NCBI GenBank assembly: GCA_963788055.1
Contig: CAWBFA010000004.1
Coordinates: 21,081 to 85,080, forward strand
Length of the DNA stretch: 64,000 nt
Reading direction: 5' to 3'
Source of the DNA: JACCTU01 sp963788055
GTDB lineage: Bacteria; Actinomycetota; Thermoleophilia; Gaiellales; Gaiellaceae
This document shows, piece after piece, positions 43,298 through 52,111 of the stretch. The notes under the pieces were generated by a model. That model worked only from the letters and a program-made list of their open reading frames with translations. It was not told where the DNA came from and made no database searches. The translations under genes were made by a program, and so were the position numbers. The stretch's first letter is position 1. Every line of letters begins with the position of its first letter.

Positions 43298-45889
43298 GTG
43301 AGCCGCGTGGCAACCACGGAGAAAAGCGGTTTGAACCGCCTCGTGATCGTCGAGTCCCCGGCCAAGGCGCGGACGATCGAGGGCTACCTCGGGAAGGGCT
43401 ACAAGGTCGCGTCGAGCATCGGGCACATCCGCGACCTGCCGAACCGGGCAAGCGACGTCCCCAAGGAGAAGCGGGCCAAGTACGGGACGATGGGCGTCGC
43501 GATCGAGGACGACTTCGAGCCGCTCTACCTGGTCGACACGAACAAGAAGAAGACGGTGGACGAGCTGAAGCGCTTTCTGAAGGACGCAGACGAGCTGCTG
43601 CTCGCGACGGACGAGGACCGCGAGGGGGAGGCGATCGCGTGGCACCTGCTCCAGGTCCTGAAGCCCAAGGTGCCGGTCCGGAGGATGGTCTTCCACGAGA
43701 TCACGCGCGACGCGATCGAGCGCTCGCTCGGGGAGACCCGCCAAATCGACGACCGGCTCGTCGACGCGCAGGAGACCCGCCGGATCCTCGACCGTCTCTA
43801 CGGCTACGAAGTCTCGCCGGTGCTCTGGAAGAAGGTCACGCAGGGTCTCTCGGCGGGACGCGTGCAATCGGTTGCGACCCGGCTGATCGTCGAGCGGGAG
43901 CGCGAGCGGATCGCGTTCGTCGAGGTCTCCTACTGGGATCTCGAAGGGATCTTCGACCCAGGCTCGTTCGGAGCGCGGCTCGTCGCGCTCGACGGCAAGC
44001 GTGTCGCACGCGGCTCCGACTTCGGGCCTGACGGAAAGGCGAAGAGCGAAGGGCTCGCGCACCTCGACGAAGAGTCGGCGCGCGGCCTCCTCGAGCGGTT
44101 GCAGGACGCACCGTTCACGGTGCGCAGCAAGGAGGAGAAGCCCTACACGCGCAAGCCGACCGCCCCGTTCCGGACGGCGACGCTGCAGCAGGAGGCGAGC
44201 CGGAAGCTGCGCTACACGTCGCAGACCACGATGCGCGTCGCCCAGCGCCTGTACGAGAACGGCTACATCACCTACATGCGCACGGACTCGACGTCGCTCT
44301 CCGAGGCTGCGGTAGCGGCGGCGCGAAAGCAGGTGACTGAGCTCTACGGCGCCGACTACGTTCCGCCGAAGCCGCGGGTCTGGGACCGCAAGGTGAAGAA
44401 CGCCCAGGAAGCCCACGAGGCGGTCCGCCCAGCCGGCGACTTCTTCCGCACGCCGAACGAGGTGCGCGGCGAGCTGAACCGTGACGAGCTCGCCCTCTAC
44501 GAGCTGATCTGGAAGCGGACGATCGCATCGCAGATGGCCGACGCGCGCGGGCAGACGGTGTCGCTGCGCCTCGCCGCGACGAGCTCGTCAGGCGAGGACG
44601 CCGAGTTCGGCGCGTCGGGCACCGTGATCACGTTCCCCGGTTTCCTCGCCGCGTACGAGGTCGGGAAGGACGACGAGAGCGACGAGGACCAGCGCCCGCT
44701 TCCGAACCTCGAGGAGGGCCAGGCGGTCGAGACGAAAGAGTTGACCGCGCAGGGTCACTCGACGTCACCTCCGCCGCGTTACACGGAGGCGACGCTCGTG
44801 CGGGCGCTCGAGGAACGCGGGATCGGCAGGCCGTCGACGTATGCGGCGATCATCGGCACGGTCATGGACCGCGGCTACGCGTTCAAGCGCGGCACCGCAC
44901 TCGTCCCGACCTTTCTCGCGTTCTCGGTGGTCGAGCTGCTCGAGAAGCACTTCGGTCGCCTCGTCGACTACGAGTTCACCGCGCGCATGGAGGACGACCT
45001 CGACCGCATCGCCGCCGGCGACGAGGGCCGCGTCGAGTGGCTGCGCCGGTTCTACTTCGGCGACGGCAAGCCGGACGACGCAGGGCTGAAGACACTCGTC
45101 AGCGCGCTCGGCGACATCGACGCGCGCGCGGTCAACACGTTCCCGATCGGCGAGGACGTCGTCCTTCGCGTCGGGCGGTACGGGCCGTACGTCGAGCGCG
45201 GGGAGGAGCGTGCGAGCGTCCCGCCGGACCTCGCGCCGGACGAGCTGACGCTCGACAAGGCAAAGGAGCTGCTTGCGCAACCGTCCGGCGACCGCGAGCT
45301 CGGAGCGCATCCGGAGACGGGCCGCCAGCTCATCGCGCGCACCGGACGCTTCGGCCCCTACGTGACGGAGGTGCTTCCCGAGGACGACAAGGGAAAGCCG
45401 AAGACGGCTTCGCTCTTCAAGTCGATGTCGCTCGACACGGTGACGCTCGAGGACGCGGTGAAGCTGATGTCGCTGCCGCGGACGCTCGGGCCCGATCCCT
45501 CGGACGGCGAGGACGTCGTCGCGCTCAACGGCCGATTCGGCCCGTACATCAAGAAGGGCACGGAGACCCGCTCGCTCGAGTCCGAGGAGCAGCTGTTCAC
45601 GATCACGCTCGAACAGGCGCTCGAGCTCCTGGCGAAGCCGAAGGAGCGGCGCCGACGAGGCGCCGCAGCGGGGCCGCTCCGCGAGCTCGGCGTGGACCCG
45701 ATCACCGAGAAGAAGATCGTCATCCGCAAGGGCCGGTTCGGCCCCTACGTGACGGACGGCGAGACGAACGCGAGCCTGCGCGCCGGCGACGAGGTCGACT
45801 CGCTGACTCACGAGCGGGCGATCGAGCTGCTGGCCGATCGCCGGGCCCGCGGACCGGCGAAGCCCGGCCGCAAGCGCACCCGCGCCTAG
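43298..45889 (+). CDS. topA: DNA topoisomerase I
   Basis: Type IA topoisomerase that relaxes negative supercoils, about 863 residues. TOPRIM domain: LVIVESPAKARTIEGYLG, LATDEDREGEAIAWHL. The catalytic Tyr is in GYITYMRTDSTSLSE (about residue 323), with the GRPSTYAAIIGTVMDRGYA block later. The C-terminus carries no zinc fingers but four Topo_C repeats (GRYGPYVERG, GRFGPYVTEV, GRFGPYIKKG, GRFGPYVTDG), then a basic tail. The start is uncertain: GTG 43298 has GGAGG five bases upstream; GTG 43307 follows a TAAGGT box by 7; TTG 43280 is also open. It is divergent from plsC. Confidence 0.95.
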   Translation: MSRVATTEKSGLNRLVIVESPAKARTIEGYLGKGYKVASSIGHIRDLPNRASDVPKEKRAKYGTMGVAIEDDFEPLYLVDTNKKKTVDELKRFLKDADELLLATDEDREGEAIAWHLLQVLKPKVPVRRMVFHEITRDAIERSLGETRQIDDRLVDAQETRRILDRLYGYEVSPVLWKKVTQGLSAGRVQSVATRLIVERERERIAFVEVSYWDLEGIFDPGSFGARLVALDGKRVARGSDFGPDGKAKSEGLAHLDEESARGLLERLQDAPFTVRSKEEKPYTRKPTAPFRTATLQQEASRKLRYTSQTTMRVAQRLYENGYITYMRTDSTSLSEAAVAAARKQVTELYGADYVPPKPRVWDRKVKNAQEAHEAVRPAGDFFRTPNEVRGELNRDELALYELIWKRTIASQMADARGQTVSLRLAATSSSGEDAEFGASGTVITFPGFLAAYEVGKDDESDEDQRPLPNLEEGQAVETKELTAQGHSTSPPPRYTEATLVRALEERGIGRPSTYAAIIGTVMDRGYAFKRGTALVPTFLAFSVVELLEKHFGRLVDYEFTARMEDDLDRIAAGDEGRVEWLRRFYFGDGKPDDAGLKTLVSALGDIDARAVNTFPIGEDVVLRVGRYGPYVERGEERASVPPDLAPDELTLDKAKELLAQPSGDRELGAHPETGRQLIARTGRFGPYVTEVLPEDDKGKPKTASLFKSMSLDTVTLEDAVKLMSLPRTLGPDPSDGEDVVALNGRFGPYIKKGTETRSLESEEQLFTITLEQALELLAKPKERRRRGAAAGPLRELGVDPITEKKIVIRKGRFGPYVTDGETNASLRAGDEVDSLTHERAIELLADRRARGPAKPGRKRTRA

Positions 45890-46115
45890 CCGGAAACTTT
45901 CGGGGGGCCTAGACGTCTCTAGGTGGGAGGAACGCTTCCGCGTACCCGGAATGGCTCGGATCAGAGATTCGTTCCTTGCTTGAGAGCAGCATTGTTGGAA
46001 TTCGGTTGCGATTCGTCCACGCCTCTAGCACGGACGGGGGAGACCTCCTAAAGTGCGATCGGGGCCGCTGCGAACGCATGCCCGCAGACGAGTGCGAAAG
46101 GGAGTAATCGGTAAC

Positions 46116-47195
46116 TTGACGCAGAATCAGTTGCAGGAACTTCTTGAGTCGGATCCCGTGCGGGCCCTCGTCGAGGCGTCCGAAGAGCAGGGATTCATCG
46201 AGGCAACCACGCTGGAGACGTTCGGCCAGGAGCACGAGCTGAACGAGCAGGACCTCGAGCAGCTCCGGCACGAGCTGGAGTCGATCGGCTTCGAGATCAA
46301 GGTCGAGAAGGACGAGAAGGACGAGAAGCAGGCCAAGCGCGAGAGCCTGAACCTCTCGCACACGCCCCTCTCGGGCTCCGCCGACAGCCTCCAGCTGTTC
46401 CTCGCCGACGTCGGCAAGCACAAGCTCCTGACCGCCGCCGACGAAGTCACCCTCGCCAAGCGGATCGAGCGTGGCGACCCCGTGGCGAAGCGGCACATGA
46501 TCGAGTCGAACCTTCGGCTGGTCGTGTCGATCGCCAAGGGCTACCGGGGCCTCGGCGTGCCGTTCCTCGACCTGATCCAGGAGGGCACCCTCGGCCTGAA
46601 CCGCGCGGTCGAGAAGTTCGACTGGCGGCGCGGCTTCAAGTTCTCGACCTACGCGACGTGGTGGATCCGGCAATCCGTCCAGCGCGCCGTCGCCAACCAT
46701 GCGCGGACGATCCGCGTGCCCGTTCACGTCGTCGAGCGGCAGCAGAAGCTGTCGCGCGCCGCGCGCCGGCTCGAGGTCGAGCTCGGCCGTGAGGCGACGA
46801 AGGAGGAGCTCGCCGAGGCGACGGGCCTCCCGATCCAGCACGTCGACGAAGCGCTCGGCGCCGCGTCCGCATCCGTCTCGCTGAACCAGACCGTCGGCGC
46901 GGACGACGAAGGCGAGCTCGGCGACCTGTTCGCCGACCGCGAGGCCCCGGACCCGTTCGAGGAGGCGGAGGAGTCACTCCGCCGCCAGGGTGTTCGCAAG
47001 GCGCTCGACGCCCTCCCCGAGCGGGAGCGGCGGATCCTCGAGCTGCGGTTCGGCTTCGAGGGCGAGCCCTGGACGCTCGAGGCGATCGGCCACGAGCTCG
47101 ACCTGACGCGAGAGCGCGTCCGCCAGCTCGAGGGCCAGGCCCTGGCCCGGCTCGGTGCGCTGCGCGACCTGATCTCGGTCGCTTCCGTCGCCTGA
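46116..47195 (+). CDS. rpoD: Primary RNA polymerase sigma factor (RpoD/SigA group)
   Basis: Sigma-70 group 1 or closely related group 2 factor, about 359 residues. It has a region-1.1-like N-terminus (TQNQLQELLESDPVRALVEA), a lysine/glutamate-rich linker, region 1.2 (SLQLFLADVGKHKLLTA), region 2 (NLRLVVSIAKGYRGLGVPFL, FKFSTYATWWIRQSVQRA), region 3 (RTIRVPVHVVERQQKLSRAA) and region 4 HTH (LEAIGHELDLTRERVRQLEG). Start choice is uncertain: TTG 46116 begins the region 1.1 homology after GGGAG, while GTG 46092 and 46053 are open alternatives. The 227 bases between topA and this start hold a short CCTAGA/TCTAGG hairpin (45908-45923) and no recognised gene. Confidence 0.92.
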   Translation: MTQNQLQELLESDPVRALVEASEEQGFIEATTLETFGQEHELNEQDLEQLRHELESIGFEIKVEKDEKDEKQAKRESLNLSHTPLSGSADSLQLFLADVGKHKLLTAADEVTLAKRIERGDPVAKRHMIESNLRLVVSIAKGYRGLGVPFLDLIQEGTLGLNRAVEKFDWRRGFKFSTYATWWIRQSVQRAVANHARTIRVPVHVVERQQKLSRAARRLEVELGREATKEELAEATGLPIQHVDEALGAASASVSLNQTVGADDEGELGDLFADREAPDPFEEAEESLRRQGVRKALDALPERERRILELRFGFEGEPWTLEAIGHELDLTRERVRQLEGQALARLGALRDLISVASVA

Positions 47196-47219
47196 TCGCG
47201 ACAGCTCGTGTGCGGTTCG

Positions 47220-47250
47220 AGGGGCGGCTTCGGCCGCCCCTTAACCTTTT
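47220..47250 (+). terminator. Intrinsic terminator of the sigma factor gene
   Basis: GGGGCGGC (47221-47228), TTCG tetraloop, GCCGCCCC (47233-47240), then TTAACCTTTT. The stem is a strong 8-9 bp and the tail is T-rich. Confidence 0.85.
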
Positions 47251-47252
47251 GT

Positions 47253-47281
47253 TTGCACAGGCGTCCTAGCTGCTGAATACT
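47253..47281 (+). promoter_or_regulatory. Candidate promoter of the first oligopeptide transporter operon
   Basis: TTGCAC (47253-47258), a 17-base spacer and AATACT (47276-47281) form a plausible housekeeping promoter directly after the sigma-gene terminator. AGGAGAGAGG follows before the TTG start of the binding-protein gene at 47323. Confidence 0.55.
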
Positions 47282-47322
47282 CACGGACCAAGGCAGCAGT
47301 TACAGGAGAGAGGTGGTGCAGT

Positions 47323-48999
47323 TTGAGGGCGATAAAGCTCGTGAGCATGGCGGGCGCGGTGGTGGCCTGTCTGCTCGTTGCGGGCGCTGCGACGGCAGGA
47401 TCGAGATCGGAGGCGTCGCCCAGTGCGGCGGCTCCAACGACCTTGATCTACGCCGGCGCGAGTGACCCGACGTATCTCGACCCGGCGCTCGTCTCGGACG
47501 GCGAGTCGTTCCGGGTCACGAAGCAGATCTACGAGAGTCTCGTCGACTTCGCTCCGGGGACGACCCGGCTCGTGCCGTCGCTTGCGACCGACTGGGACGT
47601 CGCGAAGGACGGGCGGACGTACACGTTCAACCTGCGCGGCGGAGTCAAGTTCCACGACGGCACCGCGTTCAACGCGGCGGCCGTGTGCGCGAACTTCAAC
47701 CGCTGGTTCAACTTCAGCGGTCCGTTCCAGGACGCGTCGGCGACCTACTACTACCAGTCGATCTTCAGCGGCTTCAGGCGCAACGAGAACGCAACGCTCG
47801 GCAAGCCGCTCTACCAGAGCTGCCGCGCGGCGAGCCAGCTGAAGGCCGTCATCAAGCTGACGCGGAAGAACGGCCCGTTCGTTCCCTCCCTCGTCCTCTC
47901 GGCGTTCTCGATCCAGAGCCCGGCCGCGATGGCGAGGTACGGCGCGAACCAGGGCACGATCCGCAACGGTGTCTTCGCCCCGACGGGGACGTATGCGTTC
48001 CAGCATCCGACCGGAACGGGCCCGTACAGGCTCGAGAAGTGGACGGTCGGGGAGTCGGTGACCCTGCGGAAGAACCCGCGGTACTGGAACAAGAAGCAGC
48101 CTCGGCTCGCCCGGGTGATCATCCGGCCGATCGCGGACAACACTGCACGCGTGCAGGCGCTCCAGACCGGTGAGGTCTTCGGAATCGACCTGCTCTCGCC
48201 GCAGCTCGTCGCGACCGTCCGGGGCAACTCCCGGCTGAAGGTGCTGAGCCGCCCGGCGTTCAACGTGGCCTACGTGACGATCCAGTCCTCGAAGCCGCCG
48301 ATGAACGACATCCGGGTCCGGCGTGCGGTCGCGTACGGCCTGAACCGGCAACTCGTCGTACGGTCGTTCTACGCCGGGCGTGCGCAGGTCGCGCACGAGT
48401 TCATGCCGCCGAGCCTGCCGGGCTACGCGAAGGACGTGGTCAAGTACTCGTTCAACCCGACCAGGGCGCGGGAGCTGCTGCGCCAGGCCGGGTGCGGTCC
48501 GCCGTGCAAGATCGACTTCTGGTACCCGACCGGCGTCTCGCGTCCGTACATGCCGGACCCGAAGGCGAACTACGAGGCGTTCAAGGCGAGCCTCGAGCAG
48601 TCGGGGTTCGACGTCCAGACGACGAGCATGCCGTGGCGTCCCGACTACGTGGAGAACGTCAACTCGGGCACCGCGGGTCACCTGAACCTGATCGGCTGGA
48701 CGGGCGACTACGCCGACGCGGACAACTTCATCGGCACGTTCTTCCAGGGCTTCAGCCCGCAGTTCCAGGAGCGGAACGCAGCGCTCGACAAGCTTCTGGA
48801 CGCCGCGGAGCAGGAGACGAATCAGGCGAAGCGCATCAAGCTGTACCAGCAGGCGAACCGGCTGATCATGCAGAACCTGCCGGCCGTCCCGTATGCGCAC
48901 TCGACGCCGGCACTCGGCTTCCAGAAGCGGGTGCAGGGCTACTACACGAGCCCGATCGGCACCGACCTGTTCAAGACCGTCTTCCTGGGCGGACAGTAG
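47323..48999 (+). CDS. Oligopeptide/dipeptide ABC transporter substrate-binding protein (cluster 1)
   Basis: A family-5 extracellular solute-binding protein, 558 residues. It has a signal peptide (about 1-26, KLVSMAGAVVACLLVAGAA). The mature domain has YLDPALVSDGESFRVTKQIYESLV, LATDWDVAKDGRTYTFNLR, VKFHDGTAFNAAAV, GTGPYRLEKWTVGESVTL and VRRAVAYGLNRQ. A clear lipobox is not present; the only Cys in the signal region (VVAC) sits too early to be convincing. Anchoring is therefore uncertain, unlike cluster 2. AGGAGAG precedes the TTG. It is the first gene of a five-gene importer operon; the ligand may be peptides, opines or a metal-chelate. Confidence 0.9.
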   Translation: MRAIKLVSMAGAVVACLLVAGAATAGSRSEASPSAAAPTTLIYAGASDPTYLDPALVSDGESFRVTKQIYESLVDFAPGTTRLVPSLATDWDVAKDGRTYTFNLRGGVKFHDGTAFNAAAVCANFNRWFNFSGPFQDASATYYYQSIFSGFRRNENATLGKPLYQSCRAASQLKAVIKLTRKNGPFVPSLVLSAFSIQSPAAMARYGANQGTIRNGVFAPTGTYAFQHPTGTGPYRLEKWTVGESVTLRKNPRYWNKKQPRLARVIIRPIADNTARVQALQTGEVFGIDLLSPQLVATVRGNSRLKVLSRPAFNVAYVTIQSSKPPMNDIRVRRAVAYGLNRQLVVRSFYAGRAQVAHEFMPPSLPGYAKDVVKYSFNPTRARELLRQAGCGPPCKIDFWYPTGVSRPYMPDPKANYEAFKASLEQSGFDVQTTSMPWRPDYVENVNSGTAGHLNLIGWTGDYADADNFIGTFFQGFSPQFQERNAALDKLLDAAEQETNQAKRIKLYQQANRLIMQNLPAVPYAHSTPALGFQKRVQGYYTSPIGTDLFKTVFLGGQ

Positions 49000-49010
49000 G
49001 AACGTGAGCT

Positions 49011-49059
49011 AGCAGCCGCCGGACGCCGAAATGCTTCGCTTCGTCGTCCGGCGGCTGCT
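49011..49059 (+). promoter_or_regulatory. 15-bp hairpin enclosing the first permease start codon
   Basis: 49011-49025 (AGCAGCCGCCGGACG) is the exact reverse complement of 49045-49059. The 19-base loop contains the ATG at 49031, and the weak Shine-Dalgarno GGAC is buried in the stem. In mRNA this could protect the upstream binding-protein message and lower permease translation. Confidence 0.6.
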
Positions 49060-50038
49060 GCTTCTCATCCCGATTCTGTTCGGAGTCTCCGTGCTGCTCT
49101 TCTTTTGGGTGCGCGCGCTCCCGGGCAGCCCGGCCGAGTCGCTCCTCGGTGAGCGGGCGACGCCCGAGCTCGTCGAGGCGTACAAGGAGCGCTACGGGCT
49201 GAACGAGCCGGTCTGGCGCCAGTACGTGACGTACATGGAGACGACGATCCAGGACCGCGACCTCGGGATCAGCTCGGCAACCCATCGTGAAGTCACCGAC
49301 GAGATCCGTCAGCGGTTCCCCGCGACGGTCGAGCTCGCGCTGGCGGCGATGCTGTTCGCGGTCTCGTTCGGCATCCCACTCGGTTTCATCGCGGCGAAGC
49401 GCTACGGAGGGCCGCTCGACCACAGCAGCCTGTTCGTTTCCCTGATCGGGATCTCGGTCCCGATCTTCGTGCTCGCGATCCTGCTCAAGTACATCTTCGC
49501 GGTTCGCCTTGCGTGGCTCCCGAGCGTCGGACGCATCGATCTCCTGATCGAGACCGAGCACCCGACCAACTTCTACTTGCTCGACGCGATCATCGTCCGG
49601 GAGTGGGCAACGTTCGTGGACGTGAGCAAACATCTGATCCTGCCGGCGATCGCGCTCGGGTCGATCCCCCTCGCGATCATCGCGCGGGTCACGCGGGCTT
49701 CGGTGCTCGACGTCCAGAACGAGGACTACGTCCGAACCGCACGCGCGAAAGGGTTGTCGCCGGGAGTCGTCGACCGACGGCACGTGCTGCGGAACGCGCT
49801 GCTGCCGGTGACGACGGTGATCGGACTGCAGACGGGGCTGCTGCTCTCGGGCGCGATCCTGACCGAGACCGTCTTCGCATTTCCCGGCATGGGCTCCTGG
49901 CTGCGCGACGCCATCTTCAACCGCGACTACCCCGTGCTCCAGGGCGGGATCCTCTTCCTCGCGCTGGTCTTCGTGCTGATCAACCTCGTCGTCGACATCG
50001 TGTACGCCTTCCTCAATCCGAGGATCAGGTACGCCTGA
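49031..50038 (+). CDS. dppB: ABC transporter permease DppB-type (cluster 1)
   Basis: A 335-residue inner-membrane permease beginning with the typical LRFVVRRLLLLIPILFGVSV. It has six predicted spans and the EAA loop VQNEDYVRTARAKGLSPGVV that docks with the ATPase. A periplasmic insert (about 160-200) carries the IETEHPTNFYLLDAI segment, as in nickel/peptide permeases. Its stop overlaps the next start (TGATG). The start codon lies within the loop of a perfect hairpin (49011-49059). Confidence 0.93.
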   Translation: MLRFVVRRLLLLIPILFGVSVLLFFWVRALPGSPAESLLGERATPELVEAYKERYGLNEPVWRQYVTYMETTIQDRDLGISSATHREVTDEIRQRFPATVELALAAMLFAVSFGIPLGFIAAKRYGGPLDHSSLFVSLIGISVPIFVLAILLKYIFAVRLAWLPSVGRIDLLIETEHPTNFYLLDAIIVREWATFVDVSKHLILPAIALGSIPLAIIARVTRASVLDVQNEDYVRTARAKGLSPGVVDRRHVLRNALLPVTTVIGLQTGLLLSGAILTETVFAFPGMGSWLRDAIFNRDYPVLQGGILFLALVFVLINLVVDIVYAFLNPRIRYA

Positions 50039-50949
50039 TGTCAGTCGCCGAACTCGAGATCGCCGAGCTCGCGCTCGAGCAGCCGACGGGCGGCCTCTGG
50101 AACGAGGCCTGGTACCGCCTGACGCACAACTGGGGTGCCCTCGTCGGTGCGGCGATCGTCGGCATCTTCGTGATCTGCGCCCTGTTCGCCCCGTGGATCG
50201 CGCCGAGCCATCCGTCGAACGACGTCTATCTCGTCGACGGGATCCTCCAGCCGCAGCCGCCGAGCGCTGAACATTGGCTCGGCCTCGACCTCCAGGGGCG
50301 CGACGTCTTCAGCCGGATCGTCTACGGCGCGCGCTACTCGCTGCTGATCGGCGTCGTCTCGGTCGCGATCGGGCTCTCGATCGGCACGCTCCTCGGATCC
50401 TTCGCGGGCTATGTCGGACGCTGGCCCGGCTCGATCGTGATGCGCATGATGGACATCATGCTGGCCATCCCCGGCTTGCTCTTCGCGATCGCGATCGTCG
50501 CGATGCTCGGCCCGGGCCTGTGGCAGGTGATGATCGCGGTCGGCGTCGTGAACATCCCGATCTTCGCGCGGCTGCTGCGCGGCTCGGTGATCGCGCAGAA
50601 GGAGAACGAATACGTGCTCGCTGCGAGAGTCGTCGGCGTCCAGCGCCGGAGGATCCTCTTCTCGCACATCCTCCCGAACTCGATCTCGCCCATGATCGTC
50701 GCCGGCACTCTGGCGATGGCGACAGCGATCATCGACGTCGCGGGCCTCGGGTTCCTCGGTCTCGGACCGCAGGATCCGTCGACGCCCGAGTGGGGGACGA
50801 TGCTGACGGATGCGAACGAGTATCTCGCGTCGGCGGTCTACCTGGCGATCATCCCCTGCCTGGCGATCGTGATCTCGGTGCTCGGTTTCAACCTGATCGG
50901 CGACGGTCTCCGCGAGGCGCTCGACCCAAAGCTCCGTGGCAGGTCGTAA
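50038..50949 (+). CDS. dppC: ABC transporter permease DppC-type (cluster 1)
   Basis: A 303-residue partner permease. The N-terminal OppC region WYRLTHNWGALVGAAIVGIF is followed by HWLGLDLQGRDVFSRIVYGARYSL, the hallmark of DppC proteins, and the EAA loop NEYVLAARVVGVQRRRILF. LGLGPQDPSTPEWGTML is the conserved late loop. The ATG overlaps the dppB stop, and the ORF overlaps the ATPase gene by 14 bases. It forms the membrane channel with DppB. Confidence 0.93.
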   Translation: MSVAELEIAELALEQPTGGLWNEAWYRLTHNWGALVGAAIVGIFVICALFAPWIAPSHPSNDVYLVDGILQPQPPSAEHWLGLDLQGRDVFSRIVYGARYSLLIGVVSVAIGLSIGTLLGSFAGYVGRWPGSIVMRMMDIMLAIPGLLFAIAIVAMLGPGLWQVMIAVGVVNIPIFARLLRGSVIAQKENEYVLAARVVGVQRRRILFSHILPNSISPMIVAGTLAMATAIIDVAGLGFLGLGPQDPSTPEWGTMLTDANEYLASAVYLAIIPCLAIVISVLGFNLIGDGLREALDPKLRGRS

Positions 50950-51949
50950 CGCGCTGTTGTCGGTCCGCGACCTCCGCGTGGAGTTCTGGACGCGGCGCGG
51001 GACGATCCACGCGGTCAACGGCATCTCGTTCGACATCGCGCCGGGCGAGACGCTCGGCATCGTCGGCGAGTCTGGTTGTGGGAAGAGCGTCACCGCGCTG
51101 GCGATGCTCGGGATCCTGCCCCGCGCCGGTCGCGTTCCGAGTGGCACCGCACACTTCGAGGGGCGCGACCTGCTCCAGATGAGCGACCGCGAGCTCCGGT
51201 CCGTGCGCGGCCGCGAGATCGCGATCATCTTCCAGGACCCGATGACGTCGCTGAACCCGGTCCTGACGATCGGCCGGCAGATTCGGGAGGCGCTCCAGAA
51301 GCACTTCGGGCTCTCGAGGCGCGACGCCGATGTGCGCGTCGTCGAGCTCCTCGACCGGGTCGGGATCCCGGGCGCAAAGGAGCGCGCGCGCGACTACCCG
51401 CACCAGTTTTCCGGCGGGATGCGGCAGCGGGCGATGATCGCGATGGCGCTCGCCTGCAAGCCGAAGCTCCTGATCGCCGACGAGCCGACGACCGCGCTCG
51501 ACGTGACGATCCAGGCGCAGATCCTCGACCTGCTGCGCGAGCTCGTCCGCGAGGAGGGATCGGCGCTCATCATGATCACCCACGACCTCGGCGTCGTCGC
51601 GGGCATGTGCGAGCGCGTCAACGTCATGTACGCCGGGATGTTCATGGAGACGGGCGGCGCCGACCAGCTGTTCGATTCGCCGCGCCACCCGTACACGCTC
51701 GGGCTGCTCGAGTCGATTCCGCGGCTCGACGCACCGCGCCGCTCGCAGCTGAAGCCGATCGCCGGTGCGCCGCGCGACATGCTGAGCCCTCCGGCCGCGT
51801 GCCCGTTTCAGCCGCGCTGCCGTTTCGAGGTCGAGCTGTCGCGCGAGGCGGTTCCGCCGCTCGTCGAGATCGAGCCGGGCCACTTCGTCGCGTGCTTCAA
51901 TCCCGTGCCTGCCGACGAGTGGGCGCGCGAGCGCGTGGTCACGGCTTGA
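50936..51949 (+). CDS. dppD: ABC transporter ATPase DppD-type (cluster 1)
   Basis: A 337-residue ATP-binding subunit. Walker A is GIVGESGCGKSVTALAML (about 42-59), the Q-loop IIFQDPMTSLNPV, the signature QFSGGMRQRAMIAMAL, Walker B LLIADEPTTALDVT and the switch His in MITHDLGVVAGM. The C-terminal oligopeptide domain has CPFQPRCRFEVEL with the paired Cys found in this family. The GTG/ATG start region overlaps the dppC end by 14 bases. A large folded intercistronic element begins at its stop codon. Confidence 0.94.
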   Translation: MAGRNALLSVRDLRVEFWTRRGTIHAVNGISFDIAPGETLGIVGESGCGKSVTALAMLGILPRAGRVPSGTAHFEGRDLLQMSDRELRSVRGREIAIIFQDPMTSLNPVLTIGRQIREALQKHFGLSRRDADVRVVELLDRVGIPGAKERARDYPHQFSGGMRQRAMIAMALACKPKLLIADEPTTALDVTIQAQILDLLRELVREEGSALIMITHDLGVVAGMCERVNVMYAGMFMETGGADQLFDSPRHPYTLGLLESIPRLDAPRRSQLKPIAGAPRDMLSPPAACPFQPRCRFEVELSREAVPPLVEIEPGHFVACFNPVPADEWARERVVTA

Positions 51950-52111
51950 GAGCTCCTTTCACAGCGGCCGTTGTGCCGCCGGGGCGCGCTGAGCGGCGCG
52001 ATGCCGCGTCATCAGTCGCGCTCGTATCACGGATACGAGCGCTCCCTGCGTCCTTGCCTCGCACTCGCCCAGCGCGCCCCGGCGACGAAGAGCCACTATG
52101 AAAGGAGCTCT
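51949..52111 (+). repeat. Large three-tier inverted-repeat element between the two ATPase genes
   Basis: Three nested stems are exact on the sequence: 51949-51961 with 52099-52111 (13 bp); 51977-51991 with 52070-52084 (15 bp); and 52018-52028 with 52032-52042 (11 bp, ACG loop). Partial pairing (51963-51968 with 52092-52097) links the outer two, and a small GCGGC/GCCGC hairpin occurs near 51993-52007. The element fills the whole 148-base gap. It begins on the last base of the dppD stop and ends in codon 5 of dppF, so the dppF ATG is in the outer stem. No target-site duplication or transposase is seen. It could be a regulatory RNA fold or a palindromic repeat. Confidence 0.7.

Noticed and set aside
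42641..44416. Upstream part of an 868-codon minus-strand frame reaching over topA
   Set aside because: Only its last third (exonuclease, from GTG 42640) and a stretch of frameshifted plsC are meaningful; the rest is a shadow of topA.
51949..52111. Insertion sequence or MITE between the ATPase genes
   Set aside because: No transposase and no target-site duplication at the ends; kept only as a structured element of unknown nature.
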